DNA of 64,000 bases, from positions 1 to 64,000 of the forward strand of contig JAUPTC010000016.1 in NCBI GenBank assembly GCA_030762895.1, written 5' to 3'. Source of the stretch: Sophora flavescens (taxonomy: Eukaryota; Streptophyta; Magnoliopsida; Fabales; Fabaceae). Positions within the stretch are counted from its first letter, which is position 1; each line of letters opens with the position of its first letter. Under the pieces are notes generated by a model. That model searched no databases. It was not told the origin of the DNA and saw only the letters and a program-made list of their open reading frames with translations. Both the position numbers and the translations under genes were made by a program. Below, in pieces: positions 48,022 through 62,101 of the stretch.

Positions 48022-48249
48022 TTAGAACGGAGATTGACACAATGGGCAAGATGATTTGTGAGAAGTTGAAAACCATTTATAAAGGCAAGCAGAATGAAAT
48101 TTGTGTTTGCATGTCTTGCAGGCAAGGCGAGGAATGCTGTGGTTTGTAGTGTGGATGACACTGTAACAGATCGGGCACTCCTCAACACCTTCAAATTCTT
48201 TATCGAAATTGCGCTTCCAAATTCCTATAGCTTCTGCTAAAGCTCCATT
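48022..48249 (-). CDS. LTN1: LTN1 terminal exon encoding the RING domain
   Basis: The exon encodes NGALAEAIGIWKRNFDKEFE followed by the RING that recruits the E2. The zinc ligands are CPIC, CKTC, the histidine of KHKFH, the cysteine of SAC, and CPLC, a C4HC3-type arrangement. The protein ends CPLCQSPF and TAA at 48022-48024. All ligands are present, so catalytic function looks preserved. Confidence 0.95.
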   Translation of the reverse strand, partial: NGALAEAIGIWKRNFDKEFEGVEECPICYSVIHTTNHSIPRLACKTCKHKFHSACLYKWFSTSHKSSCPLCQSPF

Positions 48250-51200
48250 CTGCAGAACCAGAAAAGGATTGTTAGCACAAAACTGCTGTAATAATTATTC
48301 ATTCTCATATTGACCTGTTTTCCACTGTATTTCGCAAAGTAAGGTGAATAGCCTTCAGAAACAGTTGCAAAACGTAGCATGTTTGCTTTGTTTCCAATTT
48401 CCTGTTTTCATTTCTGGTTTTCAGAAATAATTACAAAACTGTCACCTTATTTTCATTCTGTTTCCTGTTTTCATATATTTGTACGGGAGAGAGTGAAAAC
48501 GGAAAAAAGTTGTTTTCAGTGTTTCTTGTACAAATTTCTGAAAATCGGAAATATAATGAAAACAAGGTGATAATTTTGTAATTATTTCTGAAAACAGGAA
48601 ATGAAAATAGGAAACTGGAAACAAAGCAAACAAGTAGCATTCAAAGGCAAGAGATTTTCACCAAACTGTTACATGTGAATTTATCAATTCATGCACTTCA
48701 TACAGAAATGAGTAATTGATATCTTTGAAATTTTGCCTTTACACAAGTCGGTTTGTAATTCTAGGCAGAAGCCAATTGCAAGATGTAAAACTGAAGTAAA
48801 ATCCATAATGAATTACCTGATTACGAACAAATAGCATCATTGACATCAACCATTTCCTTTGCTTGATCTCACTAATCCCTAGGCTCCTTGTACAATTAAC
48901 ATCTACAGGCCTTAGTGGATAAGATGCAGGAAGACAAATGACTAGATCCATTCCTGTTTCATCCTTAGTGTAAGTAGCAACAACCTCATTTGCTGATTTG
49001 CTTACACTAACTGAGAAATTCTCGTCACGAAAGTTGGCTTTCTTAATCTGCATTTGAGATCATAATATATATATCAGAACTAGATTATCCATACAATAAC
49101 TGCATGCCGATCCAATTAAATACAGATCCTCAGTAACTAAACATATTGATTCAGTAATTGTAACAGCACAAAATCAAGTTGGCAATTGCACTAGGTGAAA
49201 CACTATATAAATACAAATTTACAGATATCCAAGAATTGAAGTTCCGAATCTTCACCCAATTACAGCGTTTGTTAATGACATCCTTGATGCAATTGAAGCA
49301 GTAGAATCATAAGATGTGAGAAGTAGACAAAAAACAAGGCTCCGGTAATAGATATACAGAATCAATATCAAACTAGTAACCAACAAAAAAAGCAGTAAAA
49401 TTCAACCTGTTAAGAACACTAAAAGTTGCAATGGAACTACTTGGGCTCATGTTTTGAATTATTTATAATCATATATAACTTGGGTATGGCAGTAGTAACC
49501 TGACTATTGCGCCAAATCGTTTCATTAGTTTCTGTTTTTTCTCTCATCTCCCTCTTACCTTCAAAAATGCATTTATTAAATCATGCAACCCTAGGTTAAT
49601 GAGTTTCCACACTTATTTAACAGCTTCTAGTATTTCGACAATTAATATTTATCTAATGATAGACTATTTATTTGGGCAAGAAACTACACCATACCTGGGA
49701 CAATTCATTTGCGATGAGAGGAGGACTGCAGGAAGTCCTTGTAAATGATTCAATGGCAGCTGAAGTGTTGCGATCACGCAAGTCGCTAAACCAACCACGA
49801 ACGTAGGCAGGAAGAACATGAAGCATTAAGCCATAAATTGCTCCAGTAAGTGACGAAATTTTCTCCAATTCAAGTGGCCAAAGAGATTCCACAGAAAACA
49901 ACAATGAGCCAGTTGTGATGGCACGGGTTGCAGCACTTGCAGCTTCTGATAAGCCACCAGAAAGCTCTGTGCCTTTCTTCTTCAGATTCTGAACCATCAC
50001 AATTTCTAGAGGAATATGCTGAAAAAGGCAATCTAAAATAACTGGAGTGGCAGATTCTTGTATGTACTGGATAAGTCTGTCCCTCAGAGGTGATGATGAA
50101 GGCAACGACCATAGATGTGATATCAACAAAGACCAAGCAAGGAAAAGATTTACCTGCATTATTTTTTTATTTTCAGAGGGACGAAGCATTAGTACCCAAA
50201 TGGAAAGACAAAGCAATAGGATAAATGGACATTTTAAAAAAAAAATCCTTACTCTGTGTTGTGCAAATAAGTCCATTTCAAGAACCTCATACGGTGCCCT
50301 TTCGACCATGCAAGATATTTCCTCTTTCAAATGGACTTTTTCTTCTACTGACATGTCAGGATGGCTGAAATCCTTGTCACTAGCAGCATATATGTCTGAG
50401 TTACAAGCATTATCTTCAACAACAGCCGTGCCTAAAACAGGCTCATTTGAAAGAACAAAATATGCAGCAAACTGCAATAAAGGAATTGGCTTGGAAGTAA
50501 AAAGTATGGCATACAATGAGCTAACAGTCCCTTTGCTTAGTCCCCAAAATTCAACTGATTTCACTGCTCTATCTCTAGCCTGTGATGAGGAATTGACAAC
50601 ACCACAAGCTACCAATTCCCAAAAGTACGTATATTCAACCCGTGACGATGCAATAACTGATGCGGCTTCTTTGCAGCATGCATTAGCAATAGCCTCAGAA
50701 ATACCAGTACAAAATAGCAAGCGAAGGATACCCTCTACAATCCTATCTTTAACAGACTCCAACTTTTCTGTTTTCAATGTATTTAAATTATCTGTCTCTT
50801 CAGCTTGTTGAAGTTTACAATGCTTAAGGAAAAGTAAAAATGAAAATATGGCATTTTCAGATATCTTTATGGGAAAAGGATTTGAAATGAAAACAATTTT
50901 CTCAATTTCCTTACACATCACATCTAAATTATCAGATGAACTATCAACAAATCCATTTACATTTTCAGCTACATCCTCCATCACAACAGCTACTGATTGA
51001 ATCCAGCACCTTAGGTTAGACAACAGGAAATCCCAATCTTCTTCACAAAATTCTTTCCAGCAATAACCTACTGAAACAACCATAAGTTTCGAAAGCAGCA
51101 TCTGCACTACTTGAAGCTCGTTGATTATTGCATATCCACCAGCAACTTGCCTCTGCTTCTGGAATAATTCATATAGAAGTTTCCTCTCATCAAGGCTGAT

Positions 51201-54200
51201 ACTTCTTGCTGGCTTTAATGATTGAGTACCACCTATTGCGCTGAAAGGATAACAGGCAATAACCAACTGAAGCCAATCTTCCATATCTACAGAAGTCAAT
51301 GATCAGTTTCATTATTACCCTCCATTTTTCATGGTAATCATTTTTTGGATAAAAAATATTCACAAAAAAGTTACCTTTAAACAAAATGAACATTAGCACA
51401 ATTGCAAAAAAGCACAAGCTAATACGTGCAATCATACATACAAAATAGGAATTTTAGCTGAACTATCTTTACTTGCCAAATGCCAATAAATTAGTCTGTT
51501 ATGGACTATCTGATGGATTAACATGCGGCATTTGATTAAAAGAGGAATTTACCTTGTCCTGTTTTCCATGTGACCAAAGGTGGGAGCCTTAGAGCCCTCT
51601 CCAGCCAGTCTATCATAGTATTTTTCACAAATCTTTCTTCCAAAGAACAAGGTTGAACATCTCTACCGGGCTCCACATACCCATAAAATGGTTCTAGAAG
51701 TACACTTACAAGCAAAGGAAGAATCTTTAGACAATTTGTATTTACTGCTTCACCAAGAAAAAGTTTATTCATGAGAAGTTCCATCAGATTCGATGCCTTC
51801 CTTGCCTCCCATATGTTCTCTTTGAACAAAGTAGATAGAAAGGAAACAAGCGCTCTTAAGAACGGTTCTTCAATACCTTCCACTTCATCAGCTGGAACTG
51901 GCCACATACTGACAGAACTCTCTGTGCCATTATATCCATAAACAAGAGAACCATCAAGCAAGATGCTCAGTATGTCATCCAACAGGGTTTCCTGGGGATA
52001 ATTACTTCTCTTGGCATATGCACTCAGTAAAGGTAAGAAAGAAGCCATTGCACTGTTCCCTGGCCATCTCCATGTGCATAGAATTTCAGCAGCTAGCCAA
52101 GAGGGAGATGCTACCTCATGACTTCTTTCATGCATAGATGGATTAGGCATTGCACATCCAGCAATAACTCTATCAATCCCAATTTTTGCAATCAACTTGT
52201 CAATTAAAGCTACAAACTTCTGATGTCCTGAAACCTGCATTTGGTATGAATTAGTGGTCACAAGTAGCACTTTGTTTTCTTTATATATTAGGCTGGAGTT
52301 TTAACTACATGTTAGATGTCAGGACTATGTATTTTAATAATTTTCCTATAAGCAAGCCATAATTAATTTCATCAGTACATACACCGTTTTTTTTAATGAG
52401 GCGTTAAGATTTGTTCGAGTATTTACAGATAAATTTTGAAATTAAAAAAAAAAAAAAACTTTAGCATGAGTAAACATTCTGTAAGAGTCACTCCACAGGA
52501 GTCTTATAAATTACTGTGCCTTGTCTCCGAGGTGAAACCTACTACAGCTAACTTGTTATATACACACTGATGTAGCCTTACAATATCTTATCGTCCTGTT
52601 GTCCCAACATGTGTAGCAAAATCGACCAATAACACGTACCATTCCATTCTACCACGAAAACAGAAATATGTATCCAAAAATTAAGAATACACTCAAAAAT
52701 ATTAATAGAGACAAATAATCAAATACTCCAGTACCTTTGTCAAGCTGAAATTTGAAACAACAAACACAGGCCACATTTCATCCTTGCTCAGCAGCTGATG
52801 TAGCATATTTTGCTCCTCGTTTTCATCAACACAGATACGCTCAAGAATTTCAAGCACCCATATACAGCAAAATGATGTGAATCCGTCATTTATAAGTTTG
52901 TCTTCAACAAATGTTGCAGATCTTACTGACTGAATTAGGATGTTCAACAATCTCTTACGGCTATCTAAGCAAATGCTTTTCACAAATTGAACATTTATCT
53001 TGTCCCGGAAAGAACTCACATATTCACCAACTGCTAACCTAGCCTTGGTTTTGGCCAATGATTTGTCATCAAGTGAAGCATCTAGAGCTTTACTTAAATT
53101 ACACTCCCATTCAATGACAAAAATAGCAGATAAAATTCCTGAGACAAGTTCACTTTTCCCATCAAGTGCCTTCAGGCAAAATAAACTACCATCAAGTATC
53201 TCAAGAGCAAACTGAGCCATCTCAACAATGTTGAGAGAACTATCATATTCTACACAGATCTTTGCACTATTCCTTAACACAGAAGCTGCATTCTGTACCC
53301 AAAGGAAAGATGAAACCTGAATAAAACTGAGCAACTTACTGAAAATCTCCTCATAGATGAGGATCAATGCATTTCTGGACACAAAAGAAGTAGATTTTCC
53401 TTCTGTTGAACCACCAAGAAGAGAGCTGCAGGTAAAAAGTATAAGATCAGAGTAAAGACCACTCAAATCATGGATCTAATGTTTCTCGGGGACAGGGCTA
53501 TAAATAAATTCAAGCACACGATAATTAGGGACTTCAAATACCAGTCTTCCTTACCAGCTTCAGATGACCTTTTTTATAAGCCTTAGCAGCTTCAGTTGCA
53601 TCTTACCCATGTAAACTTTCAGATATCACAAACTACAGAACGTCTACTTCCTTATATCTTGTAGAGTTGATAGGAGGCTCATAGTTGTGAAATGTTTTTG
53701 GGACTGTGTGAACCAGCCTTCTGCTGAATAAATATTCAGAGAAAGAAGGTTTGAAACCTTTTATTAATTCTTAATGAATAAACACCCATTTTAGGACACC
53801 CCCCTCTCACTCTCTCAAATATAGGGGATATCAATTTGGTCTTCCAATGAAAGTTGACATCAATTTAATCGTCAATCATAGAACATGAGATCAATTTGGT
53901 CCTCCAAAGAAAGTGGACCATCAATATAGTCCCTCAATCATAGAATGTGACATCAGACTAGTCCCTAAACCAGAACCTCCATCAATGATGTTCATACTGT
54001 TTGTAGAAAGGACGACTTTGATGCCACTTTCATGATTGATTGCATTGTCACTTTGATGTCATGAACTTCTTTGGAGGACCAAAGTGATGTCACCTTTATC
54101 TTTGGGGGAGCTAAAATAGGAGTTTACTCATCCTTTTTTTATAACAATAATGTGGGTCCTTTAACTCCTACCCAAATCCTGCCTTGTATAGACGATGGGA

Positions 54201-57200
54201 AATATAGGCTGCCATGGAAGTATAATCACCAAGAATCCATTACTCTACCAAGAGACAACAAGACAGTATACTCAATCAATTCAATCCCCCACTGATTTCC
54301 TTCCCCTAATTCCCAAACCCACCCAATCAAAAAATAGAAAAAGGGTTTTAGTGCCGGTTCCATGCTTGAGATTGAGACTAGCTTATTTTATATAGAACAT
54401 AACTCAAAATTTTGGATTTAAAAACAAAAAAGAATGTACCAATCACATTGTTGATTCATTTAGTTCTGTTTTCTTAAAAGGTGAATTCATAATTCATAAT
54501 ATAAGATATTTCTGAACAATGCCTATGAAAAAATTAAATTGACATACCGCATAAACTGCACATGAGAGGTACTAAAAGGAGGCAGGGAACGGGAAACAGC
54601 AATAGCAGATGATTCTAGACGTTCATGATGCCAATCATCAGCATTGAAGCCTTGTCTGTAACTGGACTCATCTCCCACCTTCCTCTTCATACTCTCATCC
54701 CTAGCTTTCTCCAGGAGCATGGCCAACATTGCTGCATTGTCAGCATCTGGCAACACTGGCGGGCATCCAGAATAATTTCGACTAATCACATAGTTGATAA
54801 TGAAAGACCATTGTTCTGAGAAATACTCATCATCCAGCAATGCCAACAACAAATCCAGTCGAGCATTGGTTGAGCAACTATTTGCCTGCAGACACCAAGG
54901 AACAAAAATATTCTTGAATATTTGCATAAAGTCCTCAGTATCCAATACTTTATCCCCATTGTGTGAAAGCTGACTAGACCATTGCTCTCTGTTTTGGATA
55001 AAAACTTCTTGGACCATCTTCTGTGGTCCAAATATTGAAACAGCAACTGATAGAAGTCTCACGGTATCTGGTGAATCCTGATATTAAAAAAAAAAAACTG
55101 GGTGAGTCTGGAAACACTTAATAGAATAGAAAATCTACTTCGAGTTCCAAATCAAAATCTATCAAGTTTAACGATACCATAATCCTGTACAACTTTCACC
55201 CTTATTTTTAACAAACTAAATCAACAACAGTGGTGATATCATAACTGATTTCACAACATTAAGGTGTCATCTTTTGACAGTATTTTGTATACCACCTTTG
55301 CCCAGATTCAATGAATTATTCTATACAAAAGACCTAAAAAATGAATGTCCACAGTATACAGCAACAGAGTCCATTAAACTAAGATAGTTTTAAGCTTTGA
55401 AAAGAGACTGATTCTATTTATAATTATAATATAAATAAGTAAATCAGAAGACCATTATGATGTGAGCATGTAACAACAGGAACTCTATTTTGACTAAGAC
55501 CAACTTATTGAAGGATATACTCCATAATACAGGTATCAAAACTGAAGTTTTCATCACAAACCCAAAATTTAAAATCACATATAAATGAATGAAAAAAAGT
55601 ACTGTAGATCAGACAAAAGTAACAAACAAGTTTGTGCAAATATTAACTTACAGAATATATAATGATAGAGAAAGACTTCGCCAACATTGGTCCGACAATA
55701 TAGACCAACGGCCAAGTTGCACCTTTCAGCACAGCATGTTGATCAAGCAATAACATGAACAAAATGATTCGTTCAACAATCTCCACATTATCTACTTGCT
55801 GAAGAATACCCATAAAATTCTCCTCTAGTTTCACAGTAAAAACAGACAAAAGATTGATATCTAATATATATATGCCTGAAAGGATTTCAACAATGCATCT
55901 CCCCAACTCTTGCAAATAAGGCATCGGATACTTTGTATTGAGCATATCCACTGTCTTCTTGTTAAGAGAAACATTTTCTTTAGATGAATCTGCAGCTTTT
56001 CCTGAGTTGATTATGTCAAGACCTTTTGAGCTTCCAGTTGTAAGGAAATCCAGCCATAAAACCTTTACTACGACATTATCAACAAGGGTAACTCGGAAAT
56101 GACTGATTGAGTCCACTCCATCATTATATCTGACACAAAGAGCAGACAGTTTGGTTATAGAAAGAAAAGGGACAGAATCAATATTTTCTTTTTAGGGGTG
56201 AGGGATAGAGACAAACAGAAAAAATGGATCTTCCAAATACAGAAAGCCACAATTAAAAGGAAAAAATTGTACCTTGAAGCATTTTCCAATGACCAAAGAA
56301 AACATTCTTTGAATGCTTGGAAAAATGCTAGTCTATCCGCAGATAGGGAAGTTCTCCTTCCCACCCACAAGTTCTTGAAAAAATCAAGAAAAAACTTATA
56401 CCCCCCTATAGCTTTAGGAGGCACATTGTCTAAGAATAAAACCAAAGCTGGATAAGAGACCTGCTGGGAACCAAAGCACCCATTCTTAAGAAAATTCCAA
56501 AAAGGATTCAGTATGCTTTTCTGAATGTTTAAAGAGGTCCAACCATCTGGGAATCTTCTAGAGAAAAGTAATATTACATCCCACATTGAGGGATGACAAG
56601 TTGGATCCTTCTCGTTGAAAGCACCAAGAATTGCACCAGCTAGAGTTTTAATATTTCCTTCATTAATAGCCTGTGGTATATTTTTTATTAAGCTCTTCAA
56701 TACACTATAAGTAGCTGATCGGATAGCAGGTCTTTGGGACTTTAAGAAGTCTAGAAAGTATTTATGATCTATTAACAGCTTTTCAGCAAAAGAAACAGCA
56801 GCTGTCTTGGCCTTAGCAGCATGTTTAGGTTCTGTAGTTATGTTCTCAAAACCAGGTCGCTCTTGTTGTAGGCAAATTAAAACATCAAGAAGTGTTGCCA
56901 ATGCTAGCAATGTTGATGATATCACCTGTAAGACCAAAATGGAGAAGAAATTTCAAGAAATAAAAATCATTGTTCAAAAGGAAAAATTGAACACTTCAAA
57001 TATGTCCAACACAATCTTCAAACTGTAACTAAAAAGAAAGCAACCAGCGATAAAAATAGATAAGATCAAAAATGGAACAGGAGAGCAGAGGGAAAGAAAT
57101 TCTATATATGCACCAATCAAATTAGGTAATTTTTGTTTATGTGGCATTCAAGTTAAAAATAAAATTAGTCAAAGAAGAGGATAAAGGCATCTAGGTTTTT

Positions 57201-60200
57201 TTTTAATAGAGATAAAAGCTTCTAGTTGAAGCGGGTTATACTTAAATCCACACACCTTGAATCGCTTAATGAATCATTAATGCAAATAAAAGAACCAGTT
57301 TATGAAATGAACGTCAGGTAATTTCTTCCCCTTTTTGGGGTAAATCTTTTTCTCCTTCTTTGGCATCAGGATAATATGACACATTGAGAAAAAGATAACA
57401 TCAAAAGATAAATCCTAATTATTTATCCAGTCATACCATGAGCCAAATAGCTTTACAAACATGAAACTTTACAAAATCTGCATTACCAAAAGAGGACTTC
57501 CACCCATTATAATTTACCATACAGAACATATTTCTTAGTCAACCAAAAAGGAGAACCAGTGCAAATCAATGAATTCAAGACTTCAATTTACAGGTATATT
57601 AAAAGTGATTTTCAGTCTCACTATATACCTGCTGGTACATCTCTTCCAACTCATCCAGAGCTGTTGCTTTGTCAGACAAATTTTGTGGTGAGAGCTTTAA
57701 GTTTTCTTCTAAATACATAAATATCTCTGTTGTGCATAAAACCAAAGCATCAAGTCTCTTTTCCTGTGCTGGAAAGGCTGCCTGTCAATTAAACACCAGA
57801 TTAAAACACAAATCACATACAGCACAGAAGTTACAAAACAATCAAACAAAGTGAAAATAGTGGCAGTTTTTTAATTATGAGTGAAAGCACGTCAATTGGA
57901 AATGAAAACAGAAACAAACCGAACACCACCTTCGATTTTACATTTAAGCATATAATGTATTGGTGAATGTGCACCTTTACTTTCTTTTCTAGTAAATTAT
58001 GACTGCAGTTTTAAAAATAGCCAAGTAGTATAAGAATAACGTTACTTAGTTGAAGAAAACGACCATAGGAAGTACAAAACCTACTTTAAAATAACTAAAT
58101 TTTACTGTGCCATTTCCTGAATGTTAAAAATCTTTCACAAGAGCACTGTCATTTTTTTCAGCATGTAACATATAAGCATATGCTTTAACAGCACATCTAT
58201 GGGTCTGCAGAAGACTTCAAGAGATATTTCTGTGGTAATGAATTCAACACAGATCACGTAAAAGATTTTATTTACATTTCAAAGGAACTATGGACAACTC
58301 CTTATTGGTATCTGAGCATATATTTGCACAGAATATATCAACAACAACAACCACCAAGCTTTTTCGCAAAGCTTCTTTTACCTCATGCTCCCAAATTCTA
58401 CTATAAAAGGAATAATTTTGGTCCTCTCTAGTGTTTAGGCTATTAAAGTGTGATAAAATTTTAAATAGCTTGTGAAAGTAATTCTTCCATCTTTCCTTGA
58501 TATCCTGTTTCATAACCAAAACTTCACCTTCTTCATCCTTAATGTATTTCACTTGGTCCAAGTCTCTTGTCTTTCTTTCCCTCATTTTAGCAAGTCTTAA
58601 ACTTTTTTCTCCATCTTTGGTGCCTAAGGATTGGTATAAGTGTATAATCCATCAAAAGCTTTAGCTCTTGCTTTGTTCACCGTCTTCTAAGTATCTTCCT
58701 TAGTTACCTTGTATTTTCCCCAATTTTTCACATTTTTACATGAGGACCATGCTTTATAAGATTCCTTTAACCATCACTTTATCTTGCACACTTGCGACCC
58801 TCCACCAAGATTTTTTGCCCTTATGTCCAAAGCCTCTTGATTCACCAAGTGTCTCTTTTGCTACCTTCCTAATCCCTTTGGCAATTGTGTCCCACATATG
58901 TTTAGAACTTCCTTGTGCTTTCCAAAACCCTATGTCGAAAGCTCCTTTGTTTTTCACCCTTCAATTGCCGCCACTTAATCCTTGAAACTCTCTTGGCATT
59001 TTCGTTTTACTCTCCTCTTAACTCTAGCATCCATAACAAAGAGTCTATGTTGGATAGGCAAGCTCTCTCCAGGTATGACTTTGCAATCCATGCAAAGCTT
59101 TCCATCTGATTTCCTAGTAAAAAAGAATTTGATTTGAAATTATGTCACCCCAGTTTTTTACATGATAAGGTGCTCCTCCCGCTTCCTAAAAAATGTTAGC
59201 TATTGTAAAACCAAAAGCTAATGAAAAATCTAAGATAGATTTACCCTCTGCATTTACTTCCCCTAGGTTAAATCCCCATGCAAATCCTCATATCCTCTAG
59301 ATGCACTCCCCACATGACAATTTAGATCCCCTCCTAGGAAAATGTTTTCACCTAATGGTATTCCCAGAACTAAACCTTCTAAATCCTCTCATAATTTTAC
59401 CTTTTGGAGTTCTTCTAACGTTACCCGAGATGCGGAAGCACTAATCACATTAGAAGTATCTCATTACCACTACCAACTTTAAAGCTATGATCCTATCTCT
59501 TATCCTTTTTACATCCACCACATCATTCTTCAAATACTTATCTACAATTACGTACACCAATCCACCCAATTTCCCAACTTTGCCTTGCTGGAGTACCAAA
59601 GTTTAAAACCTGAAGTGTCTAATTCCTTCGCCTTTTCTCCCACCAACTTAGTTTCTTGTAGGCACATAACATTGATCCTCCTCTAAATCATGATGTCTAT
59701 TATTTCCATTGATTTACCTATAAGTGTGCCTACATTCCAAGTTCCAAAGGGATTTCTACTCTCGTGAATTAGTTTCTTTAACCACACCCGTTCACGAAAA
59801 TGTGGGAACTCTTACTTATTTGTCACTACATCAGAGCGGCAATGCAGTAGCTCTTGATCATATGACACTGTACCCGTGCCATACAACACGTTGCTTTCAG
59901 GCAACGACCTAGCATTAACATTATCACATCGATGATCTGTCATTTAGAATCAACCAAACTTTAGATTGGATATCAACTGCATAACACGACCCTCTACTTT
60001 TATCTGGGTTGGGGATCGACTATGTATAGCATTGCAACAAAGCACAACATAGGCAGGATTGCACAGAAATATATCAAAGAAAAGAACTTTTCAGATAATT
60101 CATCCCTATCCTGATGTCACAAACAGATACAATATCTCAAAAATACTCCAGTGCAAGTCAGGCTTGATTGTGGATTGGCCTGCATCATGCCTAATTTAGT

Positions 60201-60716
60201 AACTTATCACATATAGCGTAAGCCTTGTGCCATCAGATCACAAGTCATTTCAACACTAAAGGTCAATATAAGAATCACAATTTTCTTGAGCATCAATTAG
60301 AGGACTACTCAAGGCCAAGTACAACTTCACAAACCGGGATAAGACACTACCACCAAGCAAATTTTTGCCATGTTATAAACTTATATCCAGACCATCAGAA
60401 AATCTTATTAGAAAATGCCAAGACCTCCATGATATGCTACACAAAGCCAAGACAGATCATTTGTTTTCACCACAGAGCCAAGTTGAACTCATATGCAACA
60501 ATGAAGCAAGTACAAACAATTTCACACACTTTAAACAAACCTTCCTTTACCACTTTCAACAATTAAAAGAGACCATTTAAAGTACAGCTGTAAGATAAAC
60601 CAATGTAGCAAACCTGCAAAGACCTTTTTGCTGCCTGGGAAACTTCAGAAACTGGATCAAATTGAGCAAACCACCATGGTCCCATCAAAGTCTTCAGATG
60701 CGGAGCTAAATCTCTC
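48022..60716 (-). CDS. LTN1: E3 ubiquitin-protein ligase Listerin (11 exons, N-terminus beyond window)
   Basis: Listerin joins stalled 60S ribosomal subunits and ubiquitinates the trapped nascent chain in ribosome-associated quality control in the cytosol. Exons, 5' to 3': 60716-60614, 57781-57629, 56925-56273, 56129-55652, 55077-54548, 53425-52735, 52234-51553, 51286-50253, 50153-49695, 49047-48817, 48249-48022. All introns are GT-AG and all phases join without a gap, giving about 1,746 codons with no stop. The first exon seen contains GPWWFAQFDP and SQAAKRSLQ, conserved near the N-terminus; the long middle is helical HEAT-like sequence; the C-terminus is an RWD-like region and a RING. Plant homologs are somewhat longer, so roughly 100-150 N-terminal residues lie beyond 64 kb. 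Several introns carry transposons, but coding sequence looks intact. Confidence 0.95.
48381..48633. mobile_element. Palindromic MITE in the last LTN1 intron
   Basis: The 253-bp element is a near-complete hairpin with ends GTTTGCTTTGTTTCC and GGAAACAAAGCAAAC. GTAGCAT flanks it at 48374-48380 and 48634-48640. The duplication length and end type suggest hAT-like origin, but the class is uncertain. It does not touch the exons. Confidence 0.75.
53818..54115. mobile_element. Foldback MITE in an LTN1 intron
   Basis: Words such as ATCAATTTGGTCCTCCAAAG on the left recur inverted on the right (CTTTGGAGGACCAAAGTGAT). The structure resembles the MITE at 3715-4109 in motif style but is a different family. 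Its ends were not bounded by a clear target duplication. Confidence 0.55.
58341..60058 (-). mobile_element. RTE-type LINE, internally deleted, in an LTN1 intron
   Basis: On the minus strand the element starts with a 5' UTR, then an endonuclease start (GTWNVGTLIGKSMEIID, VMCLQETKLVGEKAKELD). A linker region follows (FWKAQGSSKHMWDTIAKGI, WWRVASVQDKVMVKG, MRERKTRDLDQVKYIKDEEG). It breaks at HEVKEALRK, just before the reverse transcriptase core, and then ends with a (TTG)n-like tail at 58341-58355, as RTE elements do. A target duplication of 17-18 bp (TTGCACAGAATATATCA) lies at 58324-58340 and 60059-60076. Several stops and shifts are present, so it is dead. Confidence 0.82.
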
Positions 60717-61180
60717 CTGAGAAAGGTGTGAGAAGTCAATTTTAAATCTCTAACTATGTGGATAAAGTTCACTCCAGCAGATTCAGAGAAGGACCAGAGT
60801 TACAGAGTATTATTGGACTAATTGTACAAGTAAATAACTATATTTGAATTTAACTCGAGAAAATTTAGATATTGGAAACTAGTTGAAATGAGTTCACAGC
60901 AGACAGGAAAACCTATTTTAATAATAATAAAAAATTGAAGTATATAGGGTAGACTAAAAAGTCTCCACCTAGTGGGACAGGCTTTTGTTGGTGTTGTTGG
61001 GTAGACTAAAATGTCCACATGATTTTCCAAAAAATGCTCTTCTTCATAAGCTATTGATGGAAGTAACTTGTAACCTTAATCAGAAAATTGAAATGGCACA
61101 GTCAAATCTAGTACGATAAATGAGCATGACATGATAGAGAACTATATCCCAAGCAGTTGAGGCATGGGTCTGCAGAACTT

Positions 61181-61345
61181 TTTTTTTTTTTTTTGCCCAA
61201 GGGGTGGCTCATAGGAGGCCTAACATGGGAATGGGGAGAGGAGAGAAGGGAACGGAATAAGGGTGGAGTGCAGCGGGGGTATGAACCTGCACAGTCACAA
61301 TTCATGCCCCGTGGCTTAACTAACTGAGCTGACTCAAGGGGGTAA
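61181..61345 (-). mobile_element. tRNA-derived SINE with A tail
   Basis: On the minus strand CAGCTCAGTTAGTTAAGCC and GTGCAGGTTCATACCCC resemble A and B boxes. The 3' end is an A tail of about 14 bases (61181-61194). Imperfect target repeats GTCTGCAGAACTT and GTTTGCAAAACTT lie at 61168-61180 and 61346-61358, matching at 11 of 13 positions. Confidence 0.75.
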
Positions 61346-61430
61346 GTTTGCAAAACTTCTTTTGTCAGATAAGCATGCATAAATGTTACTCAGAAAATTA
61401 AGTGATACAACTGGACCAGATTGAATGAGA

Positions 61431-61740
61431 AATATGGTGTTTATTGATATTAGCACTGTAATTGCAGAACTCTATTCCTCTCACTCTAGGTATTCGAGAG
61501 ACCTGGAAATCTCCCCCTCACTTCTCTCTTCCAATTCCTTAATGACCTCATTCTCTCTCCCTAACTGATTTATAACCAGCTTACATAATATGGTGTTTAT
61601 TGGTATGAACACTGTACTTACAGAACTTCACTCCTCTCCACTCCTGGTATTCGAGAGAGCTGGAACTCTCCTCTTCACTTCTGTCTTCCAATTCCTGAAT
61701 GACCTCACTCTCTCTCCTTAACTGATTTATAACTGACTGC
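61431..61740. repeat. 156-bp tandem duplication
   Basis: A unit starting AATATGGTGTTTATTG is present twice, at 61431 and 61587, with moderate divergence. Each unit contains GGTATTCGAGAG and TAACTGATTTATAAC. It might be an old LTR fragment, but no coding sequence supports that. Confidence 0.6.
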
Positions 61741-61891
61741 AGATGATCCTAACTGACTACACCTATCCCTAACTGACAACAGGTGCTACAGATGTCTAAC
61801 CATAACAATTACTAGCTGTTATTTAACAGATACTGATCCCCAATCCTTTATTCTTTCTTCATTGATCCTATGCCCTACTCACGTATCTAAC

Positions 61892-62094
61892 TGTTGAAAG
61901 ACTTGGACATAATTTAGATAACAATATTTGTGAAATGCTTGAATGAATCTTCTATTCATCATACTTGATATATATACACACTAAACAGTAAATACACAAT
62001 ACAATTTACAAGGAAATTTAATTCCTAGGAACATAGTTAAGCTCACACTGTCCACACCGTCCGCACCGTCCACACCGTCCAACTAATATCAACA
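61892..62094 (-). mobile_element. 3' LTR of a Ty1/copia element (203 bp)
   Basis: Both ends are TGTTGA / TCAACA. On the minus strand it directly follows the polypurine tract CTTGAGGGGGACT. It contains four copies of a 9-bp unit, TCCACACCG, at 62051-62080. The flanking 5 bp on the left are CTAAC; the matching end lies beyond the window. Confidence 0.85.
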
Positions 62095-62101
62095 GTCCCC
62101 C

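Noticed and set aside
50047..50811. A 254-codon plus-strand frame.
   Set aside because: It is antisense to LTN1 exons and an intron, whose coding sense is clear on the other strand.
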